Origin: Oncomelania hupensis
Taxonomy: Eukaryota; Mollusca; Gastropoda; Littorinimorpha; Pomatiopsidae
Direction: 5' to 3'
Length of the DNA: 64,000 nucleotides
Assembly: GCA_036898135.1 (NCBI GenBank)
Contig: CM072512.1
Span: 17,766,097 to 17,830,096 of the forward strand
Shown here: positions 44,699 through 55,534 of the stretch, piece after piece
Layout of the letters: the number at the start of each line of letters is the position of its first letter
Position numbering within the stretch: position 1 is the first letter of the stretch
The notes under the pieces: model-generated
Seen by the model: only the letters and a program-made list of their open reading frames with translations
Told to the model about the DNA's origin: nothing
Databases searched by the model: none
Position numbers and translations under genes: made by a program

Positions 44699-46260
44699 TT
44701 AAGACTGTTTCTTTATTATTATTAGTCCCGCAGTGTGGCGCATTCGTTTCGCTAAAACGATACTCAGTTAGCTCCCTTCTCTTTATAATACGAAGGTTCT
44801 GTGTTAGCTACCGCTGTGCTATGGAGGATCTTCAACATCGACCTCGAACTTATGTAAATCTCTGGCTTTGTGGTTCCCCCGTTGCTTAAGATCTTGCCAC
44901 TTGTTTAGCGCCATTGACTGGTAATCCATTCCTAACGGCCGAAGACAAGAATAAAAAAACGGCTTGCCATTTCACATGTATTTTCAGACACTTGAGCACA
45001 CATAGCCGAAATATAAGCATCTTCAATAGGTTAATGTTCCTGGTACATACAGACCGGCATTTTGGTTCATTCTAGTTCCCGACCGTTTCAATGTATTTCC
45101 ATTAAGTTCTTTTCGTGTACGTGCGAGTTTTTGTTATGCGCGCGCTCTTGTGCGTTCTTACTTACTTGCCTGTGTGTGTACGCGTGTGCCCTCAAGTGTG
45201 CGAATGTGTGCGTTGGGTTTGCTTGTATGCGTGTGTGGGTATGTGTCTGTGTCCGTGCGTTCTTGCTTGCTATTCTGCGTGTGTTGGTACTTGCTTGTTT
45301 TTGAGCGTGTGCTTGTATTACATTGCTAGCTTTCTTGTTCTCTGCTTGTGTCGTCTTTCTCTTTCGACTTTTCTTGTCCCGTGTAACCTTTTCACGAGCG
45401 GCAATGACGCAGCGCCGAAGAGGAAGCGAGGCATTAGAGCGAGGGGATTGTCCAGATCAGTCCTTGATGACCACTTGGACGGCCATTTTTAACACTTCAT
45501 TTCCGGCACAAAGATTTAAAAGTGTGTCCTCCCTCTCGCTGTCAACCTTTCACATCAAGAGCCATAAACTTCCAGAAATCGTTCTCTCTCTTTTTTTTTT
45601 GTCTTCCGTTCATTATTTATGTTTTAACCTGGATGATTTCGGCTCCATGTTTGAATTTATCATTAAAAATATATGTATACTTACTCAGTTCCCCCCTCTC
45701 CTCCTACCCCCACCCACCCACCCCCACTTTCCGTCCTTCACTCGTTGAATAAATTAATGTCCCCAGACACCTGAGCATATAGGGGACGTAATTGTCCTTC
45801 CCTCCCCCAAACCGATTTCTTATCTCTCTTGAACTCCACTCTTTCCTCCACCACACACCAACTGCATTGATTGGTCAGTGCAGAAGCATGCATCGATGCC
45901 CACCAAAAATACGAATGTTCTTCCCTTCTATGAGACCTATAAATACAATCGCGCGCTCCGGTGAATGCGAGAGAGGAATGGTTCTATACATCACATGTTA
46001 TGATGGCAGAGGAGGCCAAGAGCTTTTCTTAAACCGGAGTTTTGATAGATGAATTGCTCACTCAGCGCATTTGGCTCAGTGGTGTACATAGTGTACTCCA
46101 ATGTCAGGCATTAACATTGTAGCCTGTACAGGCATTTGGTTCGGAGATCGTTGACGGCCTGCAGTTAAAAGAATACAGAAACAAATCAATAAAACGAATA
46201 TATTAATAACGATAATAAATAAAATACCAAATACTCTGACACAATGTGCCTACTCCTCCA
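44699..46260. other. Unassigned stretch, about 1.6 kb
   Basis: Contains TGTGCG-rich sequence (45115-45310), C/T-rich sequence (45690-45730) and no recognised domain. Confidence 0.4.
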
Positions 46261-46545
46261 AGTGGGAGTATAAACCGAGGTCTAGTCTGTGCACGCACGC
46301 ATTACATGGCACGGACTTTAAAAGATCCTGACGCTCATTTCTAGACGTGTGAGTGCCGGCTATACCAATACACCCAACGCACTATGCCCCTTCTTCATCT
46401 CCCCAGTGGCCCCGGGGACCATGCTCAGTCGTTTGTGCTTCAGACGATGCGCCCAGAGGTTTGCAAGTGGGGGCCTCGGGCGGCTTGAGTTAGCGCCTTG
46501 AGCAGCTCTTGCTAAAAAAAAAGAAAAGCGCTATTTAAGAACGAT
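46261..46545. other. Possible unclassified repeat
   Basis: A moderately GC-rich block ending in an A run and gcgctatttaagaacg. Blocks ending in 'gcgctat(t)taa' next to ATT microsatellites are common in mollusc genomes as I recall, and 11175-11220 is similar. No boundaries found. Confidence 0.3.
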
Positions 46546-46666
46546 TTAATAAAATAAAATAAATACTACTACCTTTACGGAAACAAGGGTGTCACCGTAT
46601 TTTCTCTTCCACGAATTAGCAAAGACTCCAAGCTAAAGGGCATCTTTCATTTAATTAGCAGATCTA

Positions 46667-46669
<3 letters not shown>

Positions 46670-46753
<84 letters not shown>
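46670..46753. repeat. (ATT)n microsatellite
   Basis: About 28 ATT units. Confidence 0.95.
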
Positions 46754-46867
46754 CTTCTTTCAAATTTATGTTTTTATTCTTCGTTCTTGGACATTGTAAT
46801 GCTATTGTTTTCTCTTATCATTATTTATGTTCGGCAAAAAGAAGAAGAAAAAAGAAATTATGGAATT

Positions 46868-46868
46868 A

Positions 46869-46945
<77 letters not shown>

Positions 46946-46960
46946 TGATGATGATGATGG

Positions 46961-47052
<92 letters not shown>
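46868..47052. repeat. (GAT)n microsatellite, about 185 bp
   Basis: The longest GAT array in the window, with one GATGAATGAT phase shift near 46943 and a GGT interruption. Confidence 0.95.
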
Positions 47053-47367
47053 TTCAACAACAACAAGAACAACACAAAAGAGAACTAACAACAAATGAAA
47101 GCAAATGAGGTTAAAGGACGGCAAGTACAGAGCAAAGATGGATTGTCATTGCTTAAGGCGGAGAAAGAAGATTTCAGCCTAAATCCTTTGGGGCCATAAA
47201 AAACAGGTGTTTAAATTAAACACATTTCTTCTTGAATCTCGCCTAACACTCAGAAAGCCTTTATCTTGTCGCGGATAATCATTCGCATATATTTGCGTCA
47301 CCAAAATTCCAAAAATGGTTAATTCACAAATAAACAGAAAATCGGAAAAGTATTTTTCTGCTCTTTA
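47053..47367. other. Unassigned stretch
   Basis: Nothing recognised. Confidence 0.4.
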
Positions 47368-47374
47368 GGTTGAT

Positions 47375-47540
47375 CACAGGCGCATTAATTAAGAGAATGG
47401 GTCTTGGGAAAGAATTAGTGGATTCCCGATAGTTAAGGGGTCTCACGTACCCCTCCCTATCGGGAACCACTACCCCTCCGCTATCGAGGATCCACTAATT
47501 CTTTCCCCAAGATCCATTCTTCTTGGTTAATGCGCCTGTG
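47375..47540. mobile_element. Foldback MITE (166 bp, 7-bp TSD)
   Basis: Left arm cacaggcgcattaattaaga... (47375-47433) and right arm ...ggttaatgcgcctgtg (about 47479-47540) are inverted repeats of about 60 bp covering most of the element. ggttgat flanks it at 47368-47374 and 47541-47547. No coding capacity. Confidence 0.88.
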
Positions 47541-47808
47541 GGTTGATTATGGATTTAAAACTTTGGCGGATTTTATCTGCATGTTTCCGTAACAAAAAAC
47601 TTTTTTTTCCTCCGAAGTTACAATGACAGTTGTGTATTTAGTACGCTTTAATTTATACACCACCACCACCCCCCCTCCCTACACACACATTCCACACACA
47701 CACACCCACATACACACAACCGTGTAGAAACGCCGTTGTGATGACTTTCATGAAACTCTACATACGTTACTTTGACATTTTTACAAATTTGTCATTTTTT
47801 TGAAGCTA

Positions 47809-47887
47809 TCCCTAACCCTAACTCTAACCCTAACCCATACCCTAACCCTTAACCTAACCCTAAGCCTAACACAGCCCTAACCCTAAC
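47809..47887. repeat. Interstitial telomere-like repeats (CCCTAA type)
   Basis: ccctaaccctaactctaacc ... cctaaccctaagcctaacac ... ccctaaccctaacgg: about ten CCCTAA units with point changes. Confidence 0.92.
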
Positions 47888-48518
47888 GGAACACTGTTTT
47901 GACGTCAAAATAACTGGGTCCGTCAAAAGAAAGTAGGCTGCGTAGAGGTTCAAGTGTATGTCAGAATAAAGACGTTTCTACCTAGCCACAAAGTGTCCCT
48001 TATCCTACTACCAACCCTTTCTCTCTGTGAAAAAAAAAGAAGTTTGCCGGTTTCTTCTAATAGCACACTGATCAGAGTCCTTATTTCTTATTTTTATTTG
48101 TGTAATTTGCATTCTTGATCTTGATCTATGTGTGATTGCATGCCATTATGTGACTGAAATGTTTGAAAATACTTTCTGTCTAACGCTCTTGGAACTTCCT
48201 TGTAAAGGACAAGCGTGATTTTTACACCCTTATTTATTTAGGTATTATTATTATTTTTATTATGAATCTGACACTATTTCATAAATTCAGGTTACGGGTT
48301 AGTGGAACATCTGTAGGAAGTCTGCAAAAAGTCAGCAATCATCCTAGAAGTGAAGGCAAACATCTTTTCTCCTTGTCAAATTTAATCATGAAAGCGACAC
48401 AGTCGGGCGTGTTTCCGTGATACATCTATGGCATAAAGAGTTGAAAGAGACGGTGGCCCATCTGACTTGTTGGAAGTCCGCAGAAAACACAAATACCCCC
48501 TACCTCTTGGTCTTTCCT
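47888..48518. other. Unassigned stretch
   Basis: Nothing recognised. Confidence 0.4.
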
Positions 48519-48537
48519 TCCCCCCCCCCCCCCCCCC
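48519..48537. repeat. Poly-C run
   Basis: About 18 consecutive C; assembly length may be unreliable here. Confidence 0.9.
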
Positions 48538-48748
48538 AAAATGAATCCCGAAGTTTTCACACATCAGAGGAAAGACACTGTGTGTGTGACTGAATTTCAA
48601 GAAACGAGGTTACTGGGACAATTGTATATATCTGAATATTTCAAGTCTGCAAGTAAAGTGAAATTTCAAGAAAATTAAACCTAATGTCTGTTGATGCTGA
48701 GTGTTCTAATCATATTAAAGCTGCGTGCCTGCTACTGTCGACGACGAA

Positions 48749-48750
<2 letters not shown>

Positions 48751-48828
<78 letters not shown>
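48751..48828. repeat. (AAT)n microsatellite
   Basis: About 26 AAT units. Confidence 0.95.
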
Positions 48829-48831
<3 letters not shown>

Positions 48832-48916
48832 GGATGCTATATACGCGCTTTTCCCCAAATCATCTATCAGGCTCAAAACGCGGCGATCTGTATCAACATT
48901 TAAGCTCACATGTTTA

Positions 48917-49200
48917 GATAAGATAAGACATCTTTATAATCTTTTTCAAGAAATTACATTGTGGTGTGAAATCGTTGAAGGGATCAGGAGTGCTGAGTTT
49001 GACAGACCAAGACCGTTAGAGACTGGAACTACAATCCTATGGGTCTTTTTAAAGCATAAGTCCCATCGGTGGGGTGCAGCGAACGCGACCGAGATGAAGG
49101 CAAAAACGACGACAGCGTAGCAGGCTTTGGAGACCGCGAAAATCAAAACTATCAACTGAAGTGAGAGATTCCTACGACCACTTGATTGATAATTTTGAAA
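48917..49200 (-). mobile_element. Probable LINE 3' UTR
   Basis: agataagataagacatctttataatc on the + strand is, reversed, a 3' end with TTATC repeats like the tail at 6205. No coding region left. Confidence 0.45.
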
Positions 49201-49539
49201 TGAGTGCAGCGAAGCATAACACTGACAGGTCAGAGAAGAGAAATGTGAAAGGCGTCGCAGCTACCTTCTGAATCGTCACGAGCTAGTTGTAGCAATAGGA
49301 GGGAAAACCCCGTAAACAGTCGTAATCGAGCACGTGCTGCTTCAGTCAATAGTCCTCATCAAAAGAGTGCAGGTTCAAAACAAAACACTCGGTCAGTAAA
49401 TACACAACAAAATGGCACTGAGCAAACGAATATTTTCCAGCAACGGGCAACGAGAAGCATAAAGACCCAACAGCAACAAAGAGGGCGAGAGGGGTGGGAG
49501 GTACTCAGAAAGGTAGGAGGGAGACGATTAGGGGGTGGT

Positions 49540-51230
49540 GGAGTGGAGATGGTAATAAAGTTGTGGAATGGGAAGGAGGCCGACGTCCAAGTGATGTTTC
49601 ACTGTGCACTTGGAATTGTGAAGGTTGGATTTACAAATTGGATATTAAAGATGTTGATTTTTGATATTTTCTCTCTTAACGAAACTTTTCTTGACAATGA
49701 CCAACTGACTTATGCTCCTTTCAAAACTTATGATGTGTATTGTTCCAAACGAGTCCGTATTAATGAAGACAGTAGAAAGTGAGGAGGTATACTCGTTTTT
49801 GTTCGTAAAATGTTGGTAGATTTTGTACAGAGAATTGATGTGAAATACAAGTGAGTAAAAGTATGGCTTGGTTTATTAAAAGTTGTGTTATGATCTGCCT
49901 ATATGTTCACCCATATGACAGTAATTTTTATTATCATAAATATTGGAATGTGGCGGAGCATGGTTATGGCATTGAAGTTTTGGAGCAATGTTTAGTTGAT
50001 TTGTATGAGAGGTTTGAAGACATTTCTTTCATCATTTGCGGAGATTTGAATGCGAGAACGAGTTGTAACAATGTTATACCTTTTGAGGTGGAAGATGCTG
50101 CATGGAAAGGTTTTGACGAAAGGGAAAATGTGAAGGAAGTATTTTTGATACGTTCGGACAATAAGGAAGAGAACGCAATTGGTAAACAGTTATTGGATTT
50201 ATGTTTGATTGTGTTATTGTAAACGGTTTATGTCAGTTTTAATTTGATGATTCGTTAACTTTTGTGACTGCAAGTGGTGGTAACGTGATTGACTAGTTTG
50301 TGTTGTCTAGTGATTCATGTGTAACCAGTTTTGTACGCTCATTGCAGGTTGACTCGTTCATTGATTCGCCACATTTCTCTGTTTCAGTCTGGTGATATTG
50401 CTCAATTTTGGGTGTTTGAAATGTATTAATAACAAAAAGAGTAAAGAAACTAATTTTTGGGAAAGTTTTCAGCTGATGCTATTCAGAACGTATATGACAG
50501 ACTGTTATGTTATTATTGAATCAGTTGTTTTATTGAATCAGTTTTGACTTTTGGTTTTAGTTGCTGGTTTGGAGGGCTAAGTGTAAAGAACAAGAGGGTG
50601 CTTGACAGATCGGTGAGAGTGTGTGCGAGAGTGACGGGTGAAAGACAAAACAGTTTGAGAGAACTGCATGAATACCGTGTGGTGAGGAAGGCGGGAGTGG
50701 TTATGAAAGACACTTCACATGTTTTAGCAAAGTATTATGAAATGTTGCCCTCTGGTCGCAGACTGCGTGTGCCTAAATGTTCTCTTGTAAGAACGAAAAA
50801 CAGTTTTATCCCAAAATCTATTGAGTTTTTAAATAAGCGCTAAGTAATATTTTTGTATATAAAGATCTTGATGTTTGAGATGTCTTTTATTACTGGAAAT
50901 TTACTATAGATGTAGCCTACTGTGTACTTGTTTTATCTATGTATGTATTGTTTTAATGTTTCATACCGATCAGCAATTGTATGTCATAATTTCTCTGTTG
51001 AGATAATAAAGTATTCTTGAACTTGAACTTGAACTTATTAGATCATAATGTTGATGAAGCACTGGAGTTGTTTACTAGTGCCTTGCACACGGCCAGTGAG
51101 TGCATGAACAGACGAATTTGTGTGGGTGGGGATCAGAGGGAAGCTCTGTGGTTCGATGCCGACTGTAGGCAGGCTAAATGTAAGGCTAGGCAGTTACTGG
51201 CTAGGTTTAGACACACTAAGAATCAGCATA
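49540..51230 (+). mobile_element. CR1-like LINE endonuclease and linker, split by another LINE tail
   Basis: Translation of 49585-50430 gives LCTWNCEGW, FSLNETFLDNDQLTYAPFKT, GGILVFVRKMLVDFV, ISFIICGDLNARTSC, GKQLLDL and later SPHFSV: an apurinic-type endonuclease, with several frame changes and stops. The frame resumes after the insertion at 51041 as LLDHNVDEALELFTSALHTA and REALWFDADCRQAKCKARQL, the linker before the reverse transcriptase. It is cut off at 51230 by an RTE-like tail. Confidence 0.85.
50516..51034 (+). mobile_element. LINE C-terminus and 3' UTR inserted in the LINE above (TSD ttatta)
   Basis: Flanked by ttatta at 50510-50515 and 51035-51040. The frame 50544-50843 reads GFSCWFGGLSVKNKRVLDRS, YYEMLPSGRRLRVPKCSLVR and NSFIPKSIEFLNKR with a stop: the standard C-terminus of CR1/Rex1-type LINEs. 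The 3' UTR ends in agataataaag and ttgaac repeats. Confidence 0.88.
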
Positions 51231-51413
51231 ATCCTATACTATCCTATCCTATCCCGTAACTCGGAGGTCGTAGGGGCACCACAGATGATCGTTTAATCAG
51301 CGTACTCCAAGTTTCTCTGTCCTCAGCAACCTTGATGGCTTCGCTCAGTGTCAAACCAGTCCATTCTCGATTGTTGTCTCCCACTTCTTTTTCGGTCTCC
51401 CTCTTCTTTTACC
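51231..51413 (-). mobile_element. RTE-like LINE tail (copy G)
   Basis: TATCC repeats and cgtaactcggaggtcg..ggggcaccacagatgatcg on the + strand match the last ~180 bp of the complete LINE in reverse. 5'-truncated at the GRPKKR-encoding segment. Confidence 0.9.
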
Positions 51414-51528
51414 ACCCCTTGGGGTCATGAGCAATCTCGCCACTGTAGATTGTTATAACCTATAAAGGAAAAGTGAAAGCCCCAGTTGAAAACCTGTCTT
51501 GCCTTTTTAGGCATGACTGATTCACTGC

Positions 51529-51990
51529 GGCAACAGTACCCCCGTTGGAGTGCCGGGGGTTTCAGTATAAATAGTATCCCCACTTTATGGAAATTTAGTG
51601 CTTTAAATTCCCACTGTCGCTGTCTTCTTCATTTGCTCTTTCCCATTCCTGATCTGTCTTATCACTCTGCTATACTATCTTCTTCTTCGCTAGATCAATG
51701 ACCTACCTTTTTTCTTGAAAACTCTTCCTGGACAAGACTCCTTGTTTGTGTATGAGGTCTGTTGGATCAGCTTGGGAGTGTTGGACGCTTTCTGCCGGGT
51801 GGTCACTAGGGCTTCCTATGATGTTATTATTTAGCACTATAGGCATTTTATATGTATGTGTTTTGTTGATGATTTATAATGATGTTTGTATTCTATTTTG
51901 TTTTTGTAACCGGGGGTTCGAGTAGTTGGGGTAAAGCCTCAGCCGTCCCCTGCGTGGGATGTCTTTATTGTAAAGTGACTGGCCGGTGAA
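51529..51990 (+). mobile_element. SINE-like element, 5' part (39-kb family)
   Basis: Starts at the same base as the full copy (acccccgttggagtgccggg), includes gtataaata, and runs to about the gtgactggccggtg position; the 3' hairpin module is missing. Confidence 0.85.
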
Positions 51991-52169
51991 AAGGCAGCTA
52001 TTCAACAACGCGTTCTGACTCCGTTTACTCCAGAACTGAAAATATGGACAATTTTATATTTTAACAAAATTTTATAGCTGCTCCTGACATTTTTAACACC
52101 TTTTTTCCCGCCCTGTATTAAGCAGGTCAACCGACACGGTCACAGCGAGTTATAAGATCGCATTACCAT
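51991..52169. other. Unassigned
   Basis: Nothing recognised. Confidence 0.4.
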
Positions 52170-52172
52170 AAT

Positions 52173-52210
<38 letters not shown>
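52170..52210. repeat. (ATC)n microsatellite
   Basis: About 13 ATC units. Confidence 0.95.
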
Positions 52211-52214
52211 CTTT

Positions 52215-52672
52215 GCGTCCACCCGCAAAGAGGAAACTGTTTTGGCTCGCCTTCATATTGGGCATACTTGTGTCACCCATAATTTCCTTTTAAAAGGAGA
52301 GGAACCACCATGGTGCTTTGCATGTGACAAAACGTTTTCCGTTCGTCATTTTATGTCTGAATGTGTTGATCTGGTTGATTTAAGGAAAAGATATCTTGGT
52401 TCAGTACCTTTTAATGAGGTTTTTAAAGTATGCAATGGTCAGAACCTGTTTCAATTTTTACATGATGTTGGTTTGTTTTATCGCATCTAAATCATGTCGT
52501 CTTGTCTTGTATTCTTGTTTGGATTTTATTGAAGAAACTGATTTTATTTACATCTTTCAAAATAATTAAATGTTAACAGTTTAATCTCATTTTACTTAAT
52601 TTTTTGTGGTCCTGATTCGGCTCTTGGCAGTCCGCTGGACCCTATAAGCACTGAGTATCTAATCTAATCTAA
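52215..52672 (+). mobile_element. I/Nimb-like LINE C-terminus and 3' end
   Basis: The frame ending at 52490 reads ARLHIGHTCVTHNFLLKGEE, PPWCFACDKTFSVRHFMSEC and LFQFLHDVGLFYRI with a stop. 'RLRIGHT..TH..LL..E.PP.C..C....TV.H.L..C' with a C-terminal 'FL...GL...I' is the zinc-knuckle end that follows RNase H in I/Nimb/Jockey-type LINEs. The 3' UTR ends in the hairpin module ggtcctgattcggctcttgg..agtccgctggaccctataagc (52609-52653) and ATCTA repeats. This is the same module as in the SINE-like families here. 5'-truncated, with no duplication found. Confidence 0.85.
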
Positions 52673-52674
52673 TC

Positions 52675-52768
52675 ATCATCATCATCTTCTTCTTCTTCTT
52701 CTTCTTCTTCTTCTTCTTCTTCTTCTTCTTCTTCTTCTTCTTCTTCTTCTTCTTCTTCTTCTTCTTCA
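52675..52768. repeat. (CTT)n microsatellite
   Basis: About 28 CTT units immediately after the LINE tail. Confidence 0.95.
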
Positions 52769-53040
52769 TTAACGTGGAATACCGAGTGACTAAAAAATAG
52801 GACTCAATTCATGTTTTGTTTACTTTCCCTTTCGAGGTTGTAAGAGAGTTGAGAAGATTGGTGGAATTATGCAGAACTGCTAAGCTTATTTCTAAAGACA
52901 GCGGTCATTCAGTGTCTGTTTGCTGGAATATTGTGGCGTTGTTGTTGTTATTGTTAGTTTTTTTGTTGTTGTTTTGGTTACGTTTTCCCATTAAATGTAT
53001 TGCCTTATTGAATTAACAATTGATATTTACGCTAAAATAC

Positions 53041-53513
53041 ATCCTATCCTATCCTATCCTATTCCGTAACTCGGAGGTCGTAGGGGCACCGCAGATGATC
53101 GTTTAGCCAGCATACTCCATCTTTCCCTGTCCTCAGCAACCCTGATTGTTTCGCTCAGTGTCAAACCAGTCCATTCTCGAATGTTGTCCTCCCACCTCTT
53201 TTTCGGTCTCCCTCTTCTTCTACCTCCTTGCACTGTGCCTTGCAGGATCTAGGATGGTCTTTGCAAGACCTGATGATCTGGTGACGTGGCCATACCATCG
53301 GAGTTTCCGATCTGTCGGACTTCGTCGTTGGTGATGTGCTGGGTATCGGAAATACCCATAAGTCTTCTGTATCACCTCATTTCCATGCTTTTGTATTCTA
53401 CGTTGTAGATCTGCTGTGAGGATCCATGTTTCGCAAACAAATACGAAGATGGAGATGACAAGGGAGCGCAGCAGTCTTACCTTGGAATGTAGACTGATGG
53501 TCCTGTCTTTCCA
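53041..53513 (-). mobile_element. RTE-like LINE 3' end (copy E)
   Basis: Reverse-oriented last ~530 bp of the LINE, from TATCC repeats to the tggaaagacaggaccatcag position. A deletion of about 60 bp removes the HDDLLTVVKK-encoding part. Confidence 0.92.
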
Positions 53514-53661
53514 AGTTACAAAATACATAAAAATACTCAAATTAAATTAGCACAGTTAGCATAACACAGCTTTGTGCAACATATTACAGCGCACAAAGCT
53601 GTTCAAAGACAAATAATACGTGAGTATTTAATACTATTTGTTTTTCGTTCTTATTCTAACA

Positions 53662-54182
53662 TCAACAATTGCTGCCCTGGCAATGCTAAAGCTCATTTGG
53701 AAAGACAGGACCATCAGTCTCCTTTGTCATCTCCATCTTCCTATACGCTTGCGAAACATTGACTTTCACATCAGACCTATAAAGAAGAATACAAAGCATG
53801 GAGATGAGGTGCTACAGAAGACTTCTGGGCATTTCCTATACCCAGCACATCACCAACAACGAAGTCCGACAGACCATCACACAAGCCATTGGACAACACG
53901 ATGACATGCTCACAGTGGTAAAGAAACGGAAACTCCGTGGTATGGCCACGTTACCAGAGCAGCAGGTCTTGCAAAGACCATCCTGCAAGGCACGGTGCAA
54001 GGAGGCAGAAGAAGAGGGAGACAAAAAAGAGGTGGGAGGACAACATTCGAGAATGGACTGGCTTGACACTGGGCGAGGCCATGATGGTTGCTGAGGACAG
54101 AAAAAGATGGAGTACGGTGGTTAAACGATCATCTGTGGTGCCCCAACGACTTCCGAGTTAGGGGATAGGATAGGATAGGATA
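53662..54182 (+). mobile_element. RTE-like LINE 3' end (copy F)
   Basis: Forward-oriented tail starting at the gctgccctg position and ending in GGATA repeats. It is frameshifted (53638-53904, 53798-54094). It faces copy E head to head across about 150 bp. Confidence 0.92.
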
Positions 54183-54454
54183 AAATCAACAATCAGTCCT
54201 TTGTTTCGAAGAAATGGAATAGAACAGGGCCCTGCAAGCGTTTACATGTAAAATAATGAAAAAGAAATAAATACTTAACCCTAATGAATGCTAATTTGAA
54301 CAACAACAAGACAAAACAAAACAATAAAAGACAAAACAAAACAATGCAAATTTCGAGCTAAGCTCTTCGTCAGGCGGACAAAATCACATAAGAATTGCGT
54401 TTTGTTGTTTTTGTCCAAATCAGTATTATTTTAGTTATGTATGCATTTGTTACT
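54183..54454. other. Unassigned
   Basis: Includes two acaaaacaaaacaat repeats near 54310-54345. Confidence 0.4.
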
Positions 54455-54790
54455 TATCAGTTTTGAAAAAAAAATCCAGATAGTCATCATCACACCAGTG
54501 TACAAAATCAGACAGTGCCTTTCCATGGCCATTTTCAGAGATAACACGCACAACCGAATCAGATTGAAGGCTATTCACAAAACCTGTGTGCTGTTTTTCA
54601 GTCAAAAACTTCAAAAACCAAAGTGCAAGCTGGTGTGCAAGTCTAAAGTTACAAATCAGGTTTTCTACAAGAATATAATATCGATGGCTGTCCAAACGTC
54701 GGCAGAAGGTATTATTGCATGTAGTATTTTTTTTCGAGATGTTTGTACACAGTGTTCAACTAAACAACTTGGCCTCCTCAAAATAATGGC
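54455..54790 (-). mobile_element. CR1/Rex1-like LINE fragment
   Basis: Minus-strand frames give NTVYKHL, NFRLAHQLALWFLKFLTEKQ, HTGFVNSLQSDSVV and ALSDFVHWCDDDYLDFFFKT. These match 'FNT...HLL', 'W..DFLT.R.Q.V.VNG' and 'F..WC..N.L.LN..KT' of Rex1-type reverse transcriptases. The segment with the QGC and F.DD boxes is deleted. Confidence 0.65.
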
Positions 54791-54973
54791 CGATAACATA
54801 ATTATCTCTTTTTATTTTCAGTCTTCCGCCGGAATCCCCTAAAAGAGGCCGGCATTGTAAGAGAGAAGGCAAAATTACATGAAGAAAAATTTCTGCTGTG
54901 TTAACTTTTAAGATTAGCATCGCTGTCGTTTTCGAGAAGGAACAGTTGGATACCCAATGGGGATGAGTAGTTC

Positions 54974-55135
54974 GTGATGATGATGATGATGGTGGTGATT
55001 GTTGTGGTGGTGATTGTTGTGGTGGTGATGGCGGTGGTGCTTGTGGCGGATTTTATGATGATGATGATGGTTGTGGTCGTGTTGGGAGTGATGGTGCGAA
55101 GTTGCGGTGATGACGATGGCGATTGGGGTAGTGGT
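54974..55135. repeat. GAT/GGT-rich imperfect repeat
   Basis: GATGATGATGGTGGTGATTGTTGTGG-type region. Confidence 0.8.
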
Positions 55136-55534
55136 GGAGATGCGATAGTAATGTCGGGGCCCCTTTTCACCAAACGCAAGACCAAGACAGAGGCGGTTGG
55201 CTAATACAGCCTTCCGGTCTTTTCCCACAGTCTAAACCTACAACTGGATCCATCGACTACACGTCGGGGATTGAGTTGGGGAGGGGCGAGTAAAGCCAGA
55301 TTTATTGGAGTAAGAGAGGCTTACCGCTTAATTCAGTGTCCTGTTTAATATCTGTGGCACACAGGGATATCATATGGGCAGGAAGAGAAAAAAACACTAA
55401 AAAAACAAACTAGGAGGGCAAGGGTTATGTGACTCACATGCTTCTTATGGAACTTGCAATATTTAACATGAAAATGACTGCCCAGAAGGAACAAAAATGA
55501 AACAGGGGAATTAAAATACAAAGTAATACAAACT
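55136..55534. other. Unassigned
   Basis: Nothing recognised. Confidence 0.4.

Noticed and set aside
46827..47124. Frames with long Asp, Met or His runs
   Set aside because: They are translations of (GAT)n in three frames per strand; the same holds at 7520-7898, 8068-8463, 13384-13569 and 30313-30771.
53041..54182. Twin-priming inversion of a single LINE insertion
   Set aside because: Both halves carry the 3' GGATA tail and cover the same region, so they are two separate insertions or an inverted duplication.
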